Assembly (NCBI RefSeq): GCF_002284535.1
Contig: NZ_NPKH01000024.1
Coordinates: 186,001 to 250,000 of the forward strand
Direction of reading: 5' to 3'
DNA: 64,000 bases
Source of the DNA: Mesorhizobium wenxiniae
GTDB lineage: Bacteria > Pseudomonadota > Alphaproteobacteria > Rhizobiales > Rhizobiaceae
Shown: positions 25,027 to 33,778 of the stretch, in pieces
Layout: each line of letters opens with the position of its first letter
Position numbering within the stretch: position 1 is the first letter of the stretch
Program-made: the position numbers and the translations under genes
Notes under the pieces: model-generated
Database searches by the model: none
The model's input: only the letters and a program-made list of their open reading frames with translations
Told to the model about the DNA's origin: nothing

Positions 25027-26454
25027 ATGAATATTCCTTCTACCTTGAAGTCGGCGGCGCGCACCGCGCTGCTGGGCTCGCTCGCTATCGCAGCACTGGG
25101 CACGGTCGCCGCATTCGCGCAGGAAGCGGCTCCGGCCGCACCGGCAGCGCCAGCGGCGCCGGCCTTCACCGTCGACAAGGGCGACACGACCTGGATGATG
25201 ATTTCCACCATCCTGGTGCTGTTGATGACCATTCCCGGGCTTGCCCTTTTCTACGGCGGTCTGGTTCGCGCCAAAAATATGCTGTCGGTGCTGATGCAGG
25301 TCTTCACCATCACCAGCGTGGTCATGATCGTCTGGGTTTTCTACGGCTACAGCCTTGCCTTCACCCCCGGCAATGCCTTCGTCGGCGGCCTTTCCAAGAT
25401 GTTTCTTGCCGGTGTCGACGTGACGACGGTGTCGGAAACCTTCACCAAGGGCGTCGCCATTCCTGAACTGGTGTTCGTCATCTTCCAGATGAGCTTCGCC
25501 TGCATCACGCCCGCCCTGATCGTCGGCGCCTTCGCCGAACGCGTCAAGTTTTCGGCCGTGATCCTTTTCACCATCCTGTGGGTCACATTCGTCTACTTTC
25601 CGATCGCGCATATGGTCTGGTTCTGGGGCGGCCCGAGCGCTTATAGCGACCCGTCGGGGCTCATCTTCGGCTTCGGCGCCATCGACTTCGCCGGCGGCAC
25701 GGTCGTTCACATCAATGCGGGCATCGCCGGCCTTGTCGGCGCGCTGATGATCGGCAAGCGCATCGGCTACAACAAGGACATCATGGCGCCGCACTCGATG
25801 ACGCTGACCATGGTCGGCGCTTCGCTACTGTGGGTCGGCTGGTTCGGCTTCAACGCCGGTTCGAACCTCGAAGCCAACGCCTACGCGGTGCTGGCCATGG
25901 TCAACACCTTCGTCGCCACGGCGGCGGCGGCAGTGACCTGGATCGTGCTCGAAACGCTGCTGCGCGGCAAAGCGTCGATGCTTGGCGCGGTTTCGGGCGC
26001 GGTTACCGGCCTTGTCGCCGTCACACCCGCTGCAGGCTTTGCCGGACCGATGGGCGCCATCGTGCTCGGCATCGTCGCCACCTGCGTCTGCTACTTCTTC
26101 GTCTCGGTCGTGAAGAACAAGTTCGGCTACGACGACAGCCTCGATGTCTTCGGCATCCACTGCGTCGGCGGCATCATCGGCGCGCTCGGCACCGGCATCC
26201 TGGTCAACCCCGCCCTCGGCGGCGCTGGCATCGTCGATTATTCGACAGCCGACTTCGCCGCCGGCTATGCCGGCACGGCGACCCAGCTGTGGTCGCAGTT
26301 CAAGGGTGTCCTGGTAACCGTCCTGTGGTCGGGCATCGGCAGCGCCATCCTCTACAAGATCGTCGATATGATCGTAGGCTTGCGTCCGACAGCCGATGCA
26401 GAGCGTGAAGGGCTCGACCTCACCGCGCATGGCGAAGCGGCCTATCACCCGTAA
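25027..26454 (+). CDS. amtB: Ammonium transporter AmtB
   Basis: Trimeric ammonium channel of the inner membrane. 475 residues. Seen: a cleavable signal sequence (about 1-32), an Ala/Pro-rich spacer (EAAPAAPAAPAAPAF), then eleven transmembrane helices with GLALFYGGLVRAKN, the twin pore His in VVHINAGIAGLVG and FGIHCVGGIIGALGTG, and WGGPSAY. ATG 25027 is preferred because GGAGAG precedes it; an in-frame ATG at 25015 would add four residues. Partner of GlnK, 31 bases upstream. Confidence 0.96.
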   Translation: MNIPSTLKSAARTALLGSLAIAALGTVAAFAQEAAPAAPAAPAAPAFTVDKGDTTWMMISTILVLLMTIPGLALFYGGLVRAKNMLSVLMQVFTITSVVMIVWVFYGYSLAFTPGNAFVGGLSKMFLAGVDVTTVSETFTKGVAIPELVFVIFQMSFACITPALIVGAFAERVKFSAVILFTILWVTFVYFPIAHMVWFWGGPSAYSDPSGLIFGFGAIDFAGGTVVHINAGIAGLVGALMIGKRIGYNKDIMAPHSMTLTMVGASLLWVGWFGFNAGSNLEANAYAVLAMVNTFVATAAAAVTWIVLETLLRGKASMLGAVSGAVTGLVAVTPAAGFAGPMGAIVLGIVATCVCYFFVSVVKNKFGYDDSLDVFGIHCVGGIIGALGTGILVNPALGGAGIVDYSTADFAAGYAGTATQLWSQFKGVLVTVLWSGIGSAILYKIVDMIVGLRPTADAEREGLDLTAHGEAAYHP

Positions 26455-26478
26455 GCCTTGCACCCGTAAGTCTTGTCT

Positions 26479-26496
26479 GGGCGGCCTCGGCCGCCC
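26479..26496 (+). terminator. GC-rich hairpin after amtB
   Basis: GGGCGGCC (26479-26486) and GGCCGCCC (26489-26496) form a perfect stem 24 bases after amtB. No T tract follows. It is the first of two tandem hairpins here. Confidence 0.5.
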
Positions 26497-26543
26497 TGCA
26501 TCCTCCCATCCCGTCGTGACGCTCCTACAAGGGCTCACGCATT

Positions 26544-26574
26544 GAGGCCCGGACCCGTTCCGGGCCTCTTTTTT
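26544..26574 (+). terminator. amtB intrinsic terminator
   Basis: GAGGCCCGGA (26544-26553) pairs perfectly with TCCGGGCCTC (26559-26568), loop CCCGT, followed by TTTTTT. Strong rho-independent terminator. Confidence 0.92.
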
Positions 26575-26632
26575 GCGCGCAGACGGCCAGGCCAGATACT
26601 CGCCGCAAGATACTTCCCCCAACCCCTTATAG

Positions 26633-26647
26633 TTAATGCTGCCTTAA
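26633..26647. promoter_or_regulatory. CtrA-like TTAA-N7-TTAA site upstream of ftsK
   Basis: TTAA (26633-26636), TGCTGCC, TTAA (26644-26647), then CC. It lies 82 bases before the ftsK start, a plausible promoter position for a cell-cycle regulated division gene. Confidence 0.5.
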
Positions 26648-26728
26648 CCTTCCCGCCGATAGTCTGGTGCCCGAATCTGCCGAGCTGCGCGCACGCTATC
26701 GGCCAGGCAACGACAGACGGGGAAGAGC

Positions 26729-29383
26729 ATGCGTTCAGGGGCTTCAGCACCGCTCGCGCTGGCCGATACGGGGTACGGCATCCGGGCGTTCGCGCGGCGT
26801 CAGGTCGGCCGGCTGGTCGGTGCCGGCCTGTTTGCGCTGGTCGCCTTCGGTATCGCCAGCCTCGCCACCTGGAACGTCGCCGACCCAAGCTTCTCCCACG
26901 CCACCGATAATATCGTCAGCAACGCCATGGGCTATGTGGGCGCTGTCTTCTCCGACCTTGCCATGCAGTTCTTCGGCCTTGCTGCCGTCGCGGCGCTGGT
27001 GCCGGCGGTGGTCTGGGGATTTCTGCTGTTTTCGGCGCGCGGCGTCGACAGGCTGCCGAAGCGCGGGCTCGCCTGGTTTGGCTACGCGGTGCTTGCCGCG
27101 GCCATCGCCGGCTGCGTGGTGCCCCCCAAGACCTGGCCGCTGCCGACCGGTCTCGGCGGCGTGTTCGGCGACATGGTGCTCAAGATTCCCGGCTTGGTAG
27201 TCGGCGGCTACCCGACCGGTCTCATCGCCAGCGTGCTCGCCGTGCTTCTCGCCGCGCCGGCACTATGGCTGTTTGCCTACGGCTCGGCGCTGATTGCACG
27301 CCAGAACGGTTTCGCGGTCCTGGAGCAACCGGCTGCGCCCGATCCCCGGGACCAGGACGAACTGCTTTTCGACAATGATGAGGACGAGGGCGACGAGGGC
27401 ATTCTGGCGCTTGGCGCGATCACGCACTGGTGGCTGTCGTTGCGCGCGTATCTCCGCCGCCGTGCCGCGCGCCGCCGGGAGCACGATGACTTCGAACCAG
27501 AGATGGAACCGCGCGCCAGCGCCTGGCGGCGCGCTGCCGAGCGGGTCGAATCGGCCGAATTTGCCGAATCGCGGATGAGTGCCGATGGCCGGGCCCGCGT
27601 CGAGCCGGAATTCTTCGCCGCCATGGTCAACGACCGCAGCGCCTCGCTCGATCCCGACGACGCCGATGTTTTTGACGATGACGACGACATGGATTTTGCG
27701 CCGGAGCCCGTGGGCCAGCGCAGCACTGCGCCCAATGCGAAGGTGCAGCCGTTCCGCTCCGACGCGGCCACCCGCGTCGCGGCGCCGGCGCCCCGGCCCG
27801 TTCCGGGCGCCCGTGTCCAGCGCGAAGCCCAGACCTCGCTGATCGGCTCCGAACAATTCGAAATGCCGTCACTGCATTTCCTGTCCGAGCCGAAGAACGT
27901 CGTGCGCGATGCCAGCCTGTCCAAGGACGCGCTGGAGCAGAATGCCCGCCTGCTCGAGGGCGTGCTGGAGGATTTCGGCGTCAAGGGCGAGATCATCCAT
28001 GTCCGCCCGGGCCCCGTCGTCACGCTTTATGAGCTGGAGCCGGCGCCCGGCATCAAATCGTCGCGGGTCATCGGCCTGTCCGACGACATCGCCCGCTCGA
28101 TGAGCGCGATCGCCTGCCGCGTCGCCGTGGTGCCGGGCCGCAACGCCATCGGCATTGAGCTGCCGAACGCCAAGCGCGAGACCGTCTATCTCAGGGAAAT
28201 CATGGCCAGCCGCGATTTCGAGACCACCAAGGCCAAGCTGGCGCTGGCGCTCGGCAAGACCATCAATGGCGAGGCGGTCATCGTCGACATCGCCAAGATG
28301 CCGCACGTGCTGGTCGCCGGCACCACCGGTTCGGGCAAGTCGGTCGCCATCAACACTATGATCCTGTCACTGCTCTACCGGCTGACGCCGCAGGACTGCC
28401 GGCTAATCATGATCGACCCGAAAATGCTGGAGCTCTCTGTCTATGACGGCATCCCGCATCTTTTGACGCCTGTTGTCACCGATCCGAAGAAGGCGGTGGT
28501 GGCGCTGAAATGGACCGTGCGCGAGATGGAGGACCGCTACCGCAAAATGTCAAAGGTCGGCGTCCGCAACATCGACGGTTTCAACGCGCGGGTGCAGCAG
28601 GCGGAGAAGAAAGGCGAGAAAATCTCGCGCACCGTGCAGACCGGCTTCGACCGCCAGACCGGCGAAGCGATCTACGAGACCGAAAACCTCGATCTCGAGC
28701 CGATGCCCTACATCGTCGTCATCATCGACGAGATGGCCGATTTGATGATGGTCGCTGGCAAGGACATCGAAGGCGCGGTGCAGCGCCTTGCGCAGATGGC
28801 GCGCGCCGCCGGCATCCACGTCATCATGGCGACGCAGCGGCCGTCGGTCGACGTCATCACCGGCACGATCAAGGCCAACTTCCCGACCCGCATCTCCTTC
28901 CAGGTGACGTCGAAGATCGACAGCCGCACCATCCTGGGCGAGCAGGGCGCCGAACAGCTGCTTGGAATGGGCGACATGCTCTACATGGCCGGCGGCGGCC
29001 GCATCCAGCGCGTACACGGCCCCTTCGTTTCCGATGACGAGGTCGAGAAGATCGTCGCGCATCTGAAGCTGCAGGGCGTGCCGGAATATCTCGATGCGAT
29101 TACCGAGGATGACGATGAGGATGACGACGAGCCGTCGGGCAAGGGTGGCTCGGGTGGTGGCGGCGGCAATTTCGAGGATTCGGACGATCCCTACGACCAG
29201 GCGGTTGCGGTGGTGCTGCGCGACGGCAAGGCCTCGACCAGCTACATCCAGCGCCGGCTCGGCATCGGCTACAACCGCGCCGCCTCGATCATCGAGAAGA
29301 TGGAGAAGGAAGGTATTGTCGGCCCGGCCAACCATGCCGGAAAACGCGAGATTCTGGTGCCGACGGAGGACGACAAGTTCTGA
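26729..29383 (+). CDS. ftsK: DNA translocase FtsK
   Basis: Septal DNA pump coupling chromosome segregation to division; it activates XerCD at dif. 884 residues. Seen: an N-terminal membrane domain of about four helices (to ~200), a long acidic linker (EDEGDEG, DADVFDDDDDMDF), the RecA-like motor with Walker A AGTTGSGKSVAINTM (about 530) and Walker B VVIIDEMADL (about 660), an Asp/Gly-rich spacer, and the C-terminal winged-helix gamma domain (about 820-884) with SYIQRRLGIGYNRAA. ATG 26729 has GGGGAAGAG upstream. xerC is at 3.2-4.1 kb. Confidence 0.96.
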   Translation: MRSGASAPLALADTGYGIRAFARRQVGRLVGAGLFALVAFGIASLATWNVADPSFSHATDNIVSNAMGYVGAVFSDLAMQFFGLAAVAALVPAVVWGFLLFSARGVDRLPKRGLAWFGYAVLAAAIAGCVVPPKTWPLPTGLGGVFGDMVLKIPGLVVGGYPTGLIASVLAVLLAAPALWLFAYGSALIARQNGFAVLEQPAAPDPRDQDELLFDNDEDEGDEGILALGAITHWWLSLRAYLRRRAARRREHDDFEPEMEPRASAWRRAAERVESAEFAESRMSADGRARVEPEFFAAMVNDRSASLDPDDADVFDDDDDMDFAPEPVGQRSTAPNAKVQPFRSDAATRVAAPAPRPVPGARVQREAQTSLIGSEQFEMPSLHFLSEPKNVVRDASLSKDALEQNARLLEGVLEDFGVKGEIIHVRPGPVVTLYELEPAPGIKSSRVIGLSDDIARSMSAIACRVAVVPGRNAIGIELPNAKRETVYLREIMASRDFETTKAKLALALGKTINGEAVIVDIAKMPHVLVAGTTGSGKSVAINTMILSLLYRLTPQDCRLIMIDPKMLELSVYDGIPHLLTPVVTDPKKAVVALKWTVREMEDRYRKMSKVGVRNIDGFNARVQQAEKKGEKISRTVQTGFDRQTGEAIYETENLDLEPMPYIVVIIDEMADLMMVAGKDIEGAVQRLAQMARAAGIHVIMATQRPSVDVITGTIKANFPTRISFQVTSKIDSRTILGEQGAEQLLGMGDMLYMAGGGRIQRVHGPFVSDDEVEKIVAHLKLQGVPEYLDAITEDDDEDDDEPSGKGGSGGGGGNFEDSDDPYDQAVAVVLRDGKASTSYIQRRLGIGYNRAASIIEKMEKEGIVGPANHAGKREILVPTEDDKF

Positions 29384-29550
29384 TCCGACCGGCAAGAACC
29401 ATGGGATTTGCCCGGCTGCAAGGTCGACGGCGGCAACTATGACCCTTCTGGCGCGTTTGCAACGACCAAGCGCTGTTAGGCCGCCAAACTTAAGCCCAAC
29501 TGGGGGGCCAAACACTGCGACAACAGATAAACCAGACGAGAGTGACCGGC

Positions 29551-30234
29551 ATGAAAAACTCCTCTTTCGCTACGACCAGCGATTTTGCCCCGACCCGCCG
29601 CCAGCTGATTGGCCTCGGCCTGGTCCTGGCAGGTGCTGCGGCCATCAACGTCGTGCCCGGGGTCCAGTTGCTGGCGTCGGCGCAAGCGGCGGTGCCACCC
29701 ACCGCGCAGAAGATCGCCGACCATTTTTCCTCGGTCAAATCGATGACCGGCGAATTCGTGCAGTTCGGACCCAAGGGCGAGCAGACCGGCGGCAAGTTCT
29801 TTCTGGAACGGCCGGGCAAGATTCGGTTCAACTATGACGGGACGTCGAATTTCAGGGTGATTTCCGACGGCAAGTCGGTGGTCATCCTCAACAAGCGGCT
29901 GAAAACCTCCGATCTCTACCCACTGTCGAAAACGCCGCTCAAGCTGCTGCTCGACACCAAGATCGACCTCTCCGGCGGCCGCGTCAAAAGCGTCAAGGAA
30001 GAAAACGACGTCACCACCATTCAACTCGCCGACAAATCGGTGTTCGGCAGTTCGAAGATCACTATGATGTTCGATCCGAAAACCTACGAATTGCGCCAAT
30101 GGACGATCACCGATGCGCAAGGCAAGGACACGACGGTGATGATCTTCAACGTCAGGGAAGGCGTGAGCTTCGCCCCCGACACCTTTGCCATCGACTATAC
30201 GGCGAACCGCGAGCTGAACACCAAGTCGCGCTGA
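29551..30234 (+). CDS. lolA: LolA-like outer-membrane lipoprotein carrier
   Basis: Periplasmic chaperone that shuttles lipoproteins from LolCDE to the outer membrane. 227 residues. Seen: an N-terminal export signal containing a twin Arg (TRRQLIGLGLVLAGAAA), so Tat export is possible, then the half-barrel LolA fold with KSMTGEFVQFGPKGEQTGGKF, LERPGKIRFNYDG and TTIQLADKSVFGSSKI. ATG 29551 is favoured; GTG 29542 is in frame. The ftsK-lolA-xthA order is common in rhizobia and supports the call. Confidence 0.85.
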   Translation: MKNSSFATTSDFAPTRRQLIGLGLVLAGAAAINVVPGVQLLASAQAAVPPTAQKIADHFSSVKSMTGEFVQFGPKGEQTGGKFFLERPGKIRFNYDGTSNFRVISDGKSVVILNKRLKTSDLYPLSKTPLKLLLDTKIDLSGGRVKSVKEENDVTTIQLADKSVFGSSKITMMFDPKTYELRQWTITDAQGKDTTVMIFNVREGVSFAPDTFAIDYTANRELNTKSR

Positions 30235-30237
30235 GGC

Positions 30238-30300
30238 ATGGTGATGTTCAGATAATGCCGGCCTGCGAACGGTAGTTTCCTGCGTTTCGTCGTGGGAAGC
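30238..30300. repeat. Left-half fragment of the P2 palindromic element
   Basis: GTGATGTTCAGATAATGCCG then GCCTGCGAACGGTAGTTTCC and TGCGTTTC match the left half of the 31421-31563 element. The right half is missing, and the P1-type element follows after about 20 bases. The gap 30235-30615 consists mostly of these two elements; no gene is seen in it. Confidence 0.65.
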
Positions 30301-30319
30301 CTTTCTGGACGTCAGCGCT

Positions 30320-30474
30320 GCCCCTCATCTGGCTACCGCCATCTTCTCCCCGTAAACGGGGAGAAGGACGCTGTAATCGACGATTTCGCCATCCACCATG
30401 GTTGAAAGAAAGGCGCCGCGGCTGGAGCCAGCGTCTTTCTCCGGGGAGAAATGCCCGGCAGGGGAATGAGGGGC
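30320..30474. repeat. Diverged P1 palindromic element
   Basis: The inverted arms begin GCCCCTCAT (30320) and end ATGAGGGGC (30474), with TGCCGGGCAT / CCGCCAT and CTTCTCCCCG / CGGGGAGAA segments in matching order, as in the 8282-8437 copy. The arms are more diverged here, and the left arm has its own TTCTCCCCGTAAACGGGGAG hairpin. Confidence 0.75.
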
Positions 30475-30615
30475 GGCGCGAGGGTCAATGATTGCGCCCG
30501 GCTTGTTTTTGCAGCGTATGGCTGGCAGTAGTTTCCGGAACTGCCTTGCCAAAAAAGCACCAGCCCGTCGGAGCTAACTAGGTTCCTGCGGTCCCGTGCC
30601 GTCCGGACTCTCCGT

Positions 30616-31422
30616 ATGCCCTTTTCCATCGCCACCTGGAACATCAATTCCGTCCGCTTGCGCATGCCGATCGTCGAACGCCTGCTTGTCGAACAGGCAC
30701 CGGACGTGCTCTGCCTGCAGGAAACCAAAGTTCCCGACGAACTGTTTCCCGAGAAGGCCTTTCGCAAGCTCGGCTACGAGCATATCGCCTTCCACGGCCA
30801 GAAGGGCTATCACGGCGTGGCGACGGTGGCGCGCCGGCCGATCGCGATTGTCGAAAAGCGCCGCTTCTGCGAGATCGAGGACTGCCGGCATCTGTCGGTC
30901 ACCGTGCGGGCCGGCGGAAAGGCGATCCTGCTGCACAATTTCTACGTCCCGGCCGGCGGCGACGAGCCCGATCCGATCATCAACCGCAAGTTCAAGCACA
31001 AGCTCGATTTCGTCGCCGAAATGAACGCCATCCGCGCCGAGCACGACGAAGTGTCCGGTTCGATCCTGGTCGGCGACCTCAACATCGCGCCGCTCGAGCA
31101 CGATGTCTGGTCGCACAAGCAGCTCCTGAAGGTGGTCAGCCATACGCCGGTCGAGACGGAAAATTTCGAGGCGATGCGGCTCGCCGGCGACTGGGTCGAC
31201 CTGATGCGGCTCAACGTGCCTTATGAGCAGAAGCTCTACACCTGGTGGAGCTATCGCGCGCAGGATTGGGAAGCGTCGGATCGCGGCCGGCGGCTCGACC
31301 ATGTCTGGTCGTCGCCAAACCTGGTGCCGAGCTTTGCCGGCTACGAGATCCTGCGGCCGGCGCGCGGCTGGGAACGGCCGTCGGATCATGTGCCGGTCAT
31401 AGCGCGGTTCGACCTGGATTAG
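30616..31422 (+). CDS. xthA: Exodeoxyribonuclease III
   Basis: AP endonuclease / 3'-5' exonuclease of base-excision repair. 268 residues. Seen: ATWNINSVRLR (metal-binding Asn), LCLQETKV (catalytic Glu about 37), GYHGVATVAR, ILVGDLNIAP (Asp/Asn pair), RRLDHVWSS, and the C-terminal catalytic SDHVPVIARF. All active-site residues are present. Its TAG stop overlaps the first bases of a palindromic repeat. Confidence 0.95.
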   Translation: MPFSIATWNINSVRLRMPIVERLLVEQAPDVLCLQETKVPDELFPEKAFRKLGYEHIAFHGQKGYHGVATVARRPIAIVEKRRFCEIEDCRHLSVTVRAGGKAILLHNFYVPAGGDEPDPIINRKFKHKLDFVAEMNAIRAEHDEVSGSILVGDLNIAPLEHDVWSHKQLLKVVSHTPVETENFEAMRLAGDWVDLMRLNVPYEQKLYTWWSYRAQDWEASDRGRRLDHVWSSPNLVPSFAGYEILRPARGWERPSDHVPVIARFDLD

Positions 31423-31563
31423 GTGTATCGATATTCAGATCAGGCCGGCCTGCGAATGGTGGTTTCCTGCGCTTCCGGTGCTCACGTACCCAAAAGTACG
31501 CTCCGCTCCGGTTCTCGGATCCCACCAGTCTCGGCTCGGCCTGATCTGAATCTCGATACACCT
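31421..31563. repeat. Palindromic element with 27-bp terminal inverted repeats (P2)
   Basis: Arms 31421-31447 and 31537-31563 are inverted copies with one mismatch (AGGTGTATCGATATTCAGAT at the left end). The 89-bp interior contains GCTCACGTACCCAAAAGTAC and GCTCCGCTCCGGTTCTCGG, also present at 15636-15870. The left arm starts at the second base of the xthA stop codon. There is no transposase gene, so this is a non-autonomous intergenic element. Confidence 0.88.
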
Positions 31564-31631
31564 CAGCCTTGCCGCCCTGATTCGATGGCTTTCACGGGTC
31601 ATTGGTTGCGACAGCGAGTTGAAATCCGGGT

Positions 31632-32087
31632 TCAGTTCTCGAAACGCGGCGCCAGCTCCTCGATGCGGCGGATCATTGCCAGAAAATCCTCGGAGATGCG
31701 CTGGTGCAGATGGACCGCGATATCCGGATATTCCTCCAGGATGCGGTGGAACATCTTGCGGCTGAGCCGCAGCACTTCCGAATCGATTTGGGCGGATGCG
31801 CTGGTCAGCCGGTTGGTGTCGGCGATCAGCGCCAGTTCGCTCAGCATCGTACCGGGACCGGCCGTGCCTATCGGGACGCGGGCGCCATCCTGCTCGCGAT
31901 ACAGCACGATGCGCCCGCTGACGACGATATAGGCGCAATCGGCCTCGTCGTCCTCGCGGTAAAGCTTGTGGTCGGCCTGCAGCTTGGTGGTTTCCGCGCC
32001 AAAGGCGAGCAGACGCAACTGTTCCTCCGTGAAGCCCTCGAAGAGCCTCACGGCGGACAGGATGCGGATGTCCTCATCCAACGCCAT
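31632..32087 (-). CDS. Stand-alone cyclic-nucleotide-binding domain protein
   Basis: 151 residues comprising a Crp-type cNMP-binding beta-roll (about 15-125) and a C-terminal helix, with no helix-turn-helix. Seen: VRLFEGFTEEQLRLLAFG, the roll with DCAYIVVSGRIVLYR, and the phosphate-binding cassette region GTMLSELALIADTNRLTSA, where Glu is kept and the usual Arg is less clear. It probably relays a signal by protein contact. An OmpR-type regulator lies upstream on the same strand, 234 bases away. Confidence 0.85.
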   Translation of the reverse strand: MALDEDIRILSAVRLFEGFTEEQLRLLAFGAETTKLQADHKLYREDDEADCAYIVVSGRIVLYREQDGARVPIGTAGPGTMLSELALIADTNRLTSASAQIDSEVLRLSRKMFHRILEEYPDIAVHLHQRISEDFLAMIRRIEELAPRFEN

Positions 32088-32153
32088 CTAGCTAGGTCCC
32101 CGAACGGCCAGTCCAATCCCTCCCTTACCAGCGCCGAGCATCCCTTTGAACGC

Positions 32154-32195
32154 GCAAAGGACGCGCTAAACGCTTTGAAATCGACGCACCGTGCT
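32154..32195. repeat. Degenerate fragment of the P3 repeat
   Basis: GCGCAAAGGACGCGCTAAACG followed by CTTTGAAATCGACGCA resembles the GCGCAAAGGACGCTGTAG unit inside 15636-15870. No paired arm is seen, so it is a remnant at best. Confidence 0.4.
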
Positions 32196-32321
32196 TTCGA
32201 AAAAAAAATATTCCGATTTTTGGTCCGATGCGTCAGCGAGTTCGATCCAGAACCACCTCCAGTCTCAGGATCGTACCCGAAAGCGGCCCCTGCCCCGACC
32301 GCTGATTGAATGATTAAATGT

Positions 32322-33005
32322 TTAAGGAACCAGCTTGTAGCCGCCGCTTTCTGTCACAAGAATTTCTGCGTTAGAAGGATCGCGCTCGATCTTCTGGCGC
32401 AGCCGATAGACGTGGGTTTCCAGCGTGTGCGTGGTAACGCCGGAATTGTAGCCCCAGACTTCCTCGAGCAGCACGTCGCGCGTCACCACCTTCTGGTCGG
32501 CGCGGTAGAGATACTTGATGATCGAGGCTTCCTTTTCGGTCAGCCGCACCTTGGCGCCGCGCTGGTCGATCAGAAGCTTCTGGCTGGGCTTGAAAGTGTA
32601 GGGGCCGACCGAAAAGGTGGCGTCTTCGCTCTGCTCATGCTGGCGAAGCTGGGCACGGATGCGGGCCAGGAGAACCGCGAAGCGGAACGGTTTGGTCACA
32701 TAGTCGTTGGCGCCGGCTTCGAGGCCGAGAATCGTGTCGGAATCGGTGTCGTGTCCCGTCAGCATGATGATGGGCGACTTATAGCCGCCCTTGCGCAGTA
32801 TCTTCACTGCCTCGCGGCCATCCATATCGGGGAGGCCGACATCCATGATGAGCAGATCGATGAGGCCGCCGCGGGCCGTGGCGACACCTTTGGCGGCGGT
32901 TGATTCCTGCAGGACGTCGAATTCCTCATAGAGAGACAATTGCTCGACAAGCGTGCCGCGCAGGTCGTCATCGTCATCGACGATCAGAATGGTGCGTGAA
33001 GTCAT
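32322..33005 (-). CDS. OmpR/PhoB-type response regulator
   Basis: 227 residues: a receiver domain (1-120) with acidic pocket VDDDDD, phosphoacceptor Asp55 in LIMDVGLPDMDG, Thr83 in IMLTGHD and Lys105 in YVTKPF, then an OmpR-type winged-helix DNA-binding domain (about 130-227) with LTEKEASIIKYLYR and THTLETHVYRLRQKIE. All signalling residues are intact. No histidine kinase gene is adjacent, so it is an orphan here. The divergent neighbour is the L,D-transpeptidase gene 84 bases away. Confidence 0.94.
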   Translation of the reverse strand: MTSRTILIVDDDDDLRGTLVEQLSLYEEFDVLQESTAAKGVATARGGLIDLLIMDVGLPDMDGREAVKILRKGGYKSPIIMLTGHDTDSDTILGLEAGANDYVTKPFRFAVLLARIRAQLRQHEQSEDATFSVGPYTFKPSQKLLIDQRGAKVRLTEKEASIIKYLYRADQKVVTRDVLLEEVWGYNSGVTTHTLETHVYRLRQKIERDPSNAEILVTESGGYKLVP

Positions 33006-33089
33006 GGATCAATCCGTTGTTTTGAAAAGAAAATTCAGTTGACCGCTGCCTGTTTATGCGGAAGCTGACCGACACAACAGCCGATCACA

Positions 33090-33686
33090 ATGATTTGTTC
33101 CGTGGCACGATCATACAAGAAAAAACGCGCGTGCAATGAGGCGAGCGCATTTTTGCGAAAAGGGCTTCGTGTTCTCACCGTGCGCGCCAGGCCTGGCCAC
33201 GCCAGCCAGGGGCTTCTGCAGGCTGGCAAGCTGGTGTTTTCATGTGCGCTGGGACGCGGCGGCATATCGGCCGGCAAGCGCGAAGGCGACGGCGCCACGC
33301 CGCTTGGTTCGATGCGGATCCTGTCGGGATACTTTCGTAACGATCATTTTTCCGGAAGCCGCAAAACCCGGCTGGCGATGGCGCCGATCGGTCCGGATCT
33401 CGGCTGGTGCGAAGTGCCTGATGACCGCAACTACAACCGTCCGGTCAGGATTCCCTATGGCGCCAGCCACGAGCGGATGCTGCGCACCGACCGGCTCTAT
33501 GATGCCTGCCTGGTGCTCGACTGGAACATTTCGCCGCGTCGCCGCGGGCGCGGCAGCGCCATCTTCTTTCATCTGGCGCGCCCCGGCTTCACGCCGACGC
33601 AAGGCTGCGTCGCGGTGACGGCGCGCACGATGGCACGGCTGCTGCCGCTGCTGTCGGATCGCACGGTGATGAAGGTGGTGAGGTAG
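33090..33686 (+). CDS. L,D-transpeptidase (YkuD domain) protein
   Basis: 198-residue protein with a YkuD catalytic fold, which forms or uses 3-3 peptidoglycan cross-links. Seen: KREGDGATPLGSMRI near 65-80, YDACLVLDWN, and the active site FFHLARPGF (His161) with TPTQGCVAVT (Cys173); family members have S/T-x-GC at this point. No clear signal peptide is visible, so either the true N-terminus differs or export uses the basic N-terminal region. The TAG stop is the first unit of an octamer array. Confidence 0.85.
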   Translation: MICSVARSYKKKRACNEASAFLRKGLRVLTVRARPGHASQGLLQAGKLVFSCALGRGGISAGKREGDGATPLGSMRILSGYFRNDHFSGSRKTRLAMAPIGPDLGWCEVPDDRNYNRPVRIPYGASHERMLRTDRLYDACLVLDWNISPRRRGRGSAIFFHLARPGFTPTQGCVAVTARTMARLLPLLSDRTVMKVVR

Positions 33687-33731
33687 GGGAATAGGGGAAT
33701 AGGGGAATAGGGGAATAGGGGAATAGGGGAA
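33684..33731 (+). repeat. Six tandem TAGGGGAA octamers
   Basis: Six perfect copies of TAGGGGAA, then a broken seventh (TAGGAAAG). The first TAG is the stop codon of the L,D-transpeptidase gene. Because 8 is not a multiple of 3, the array puts TAG in all three plus-strand frames. Confidence 0.95.
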
Positions 33732-33778
33732 TAGGAAAGGGTCAGTAGGATCGCGCGGGCGCGCCGCTTACCTTTTAG

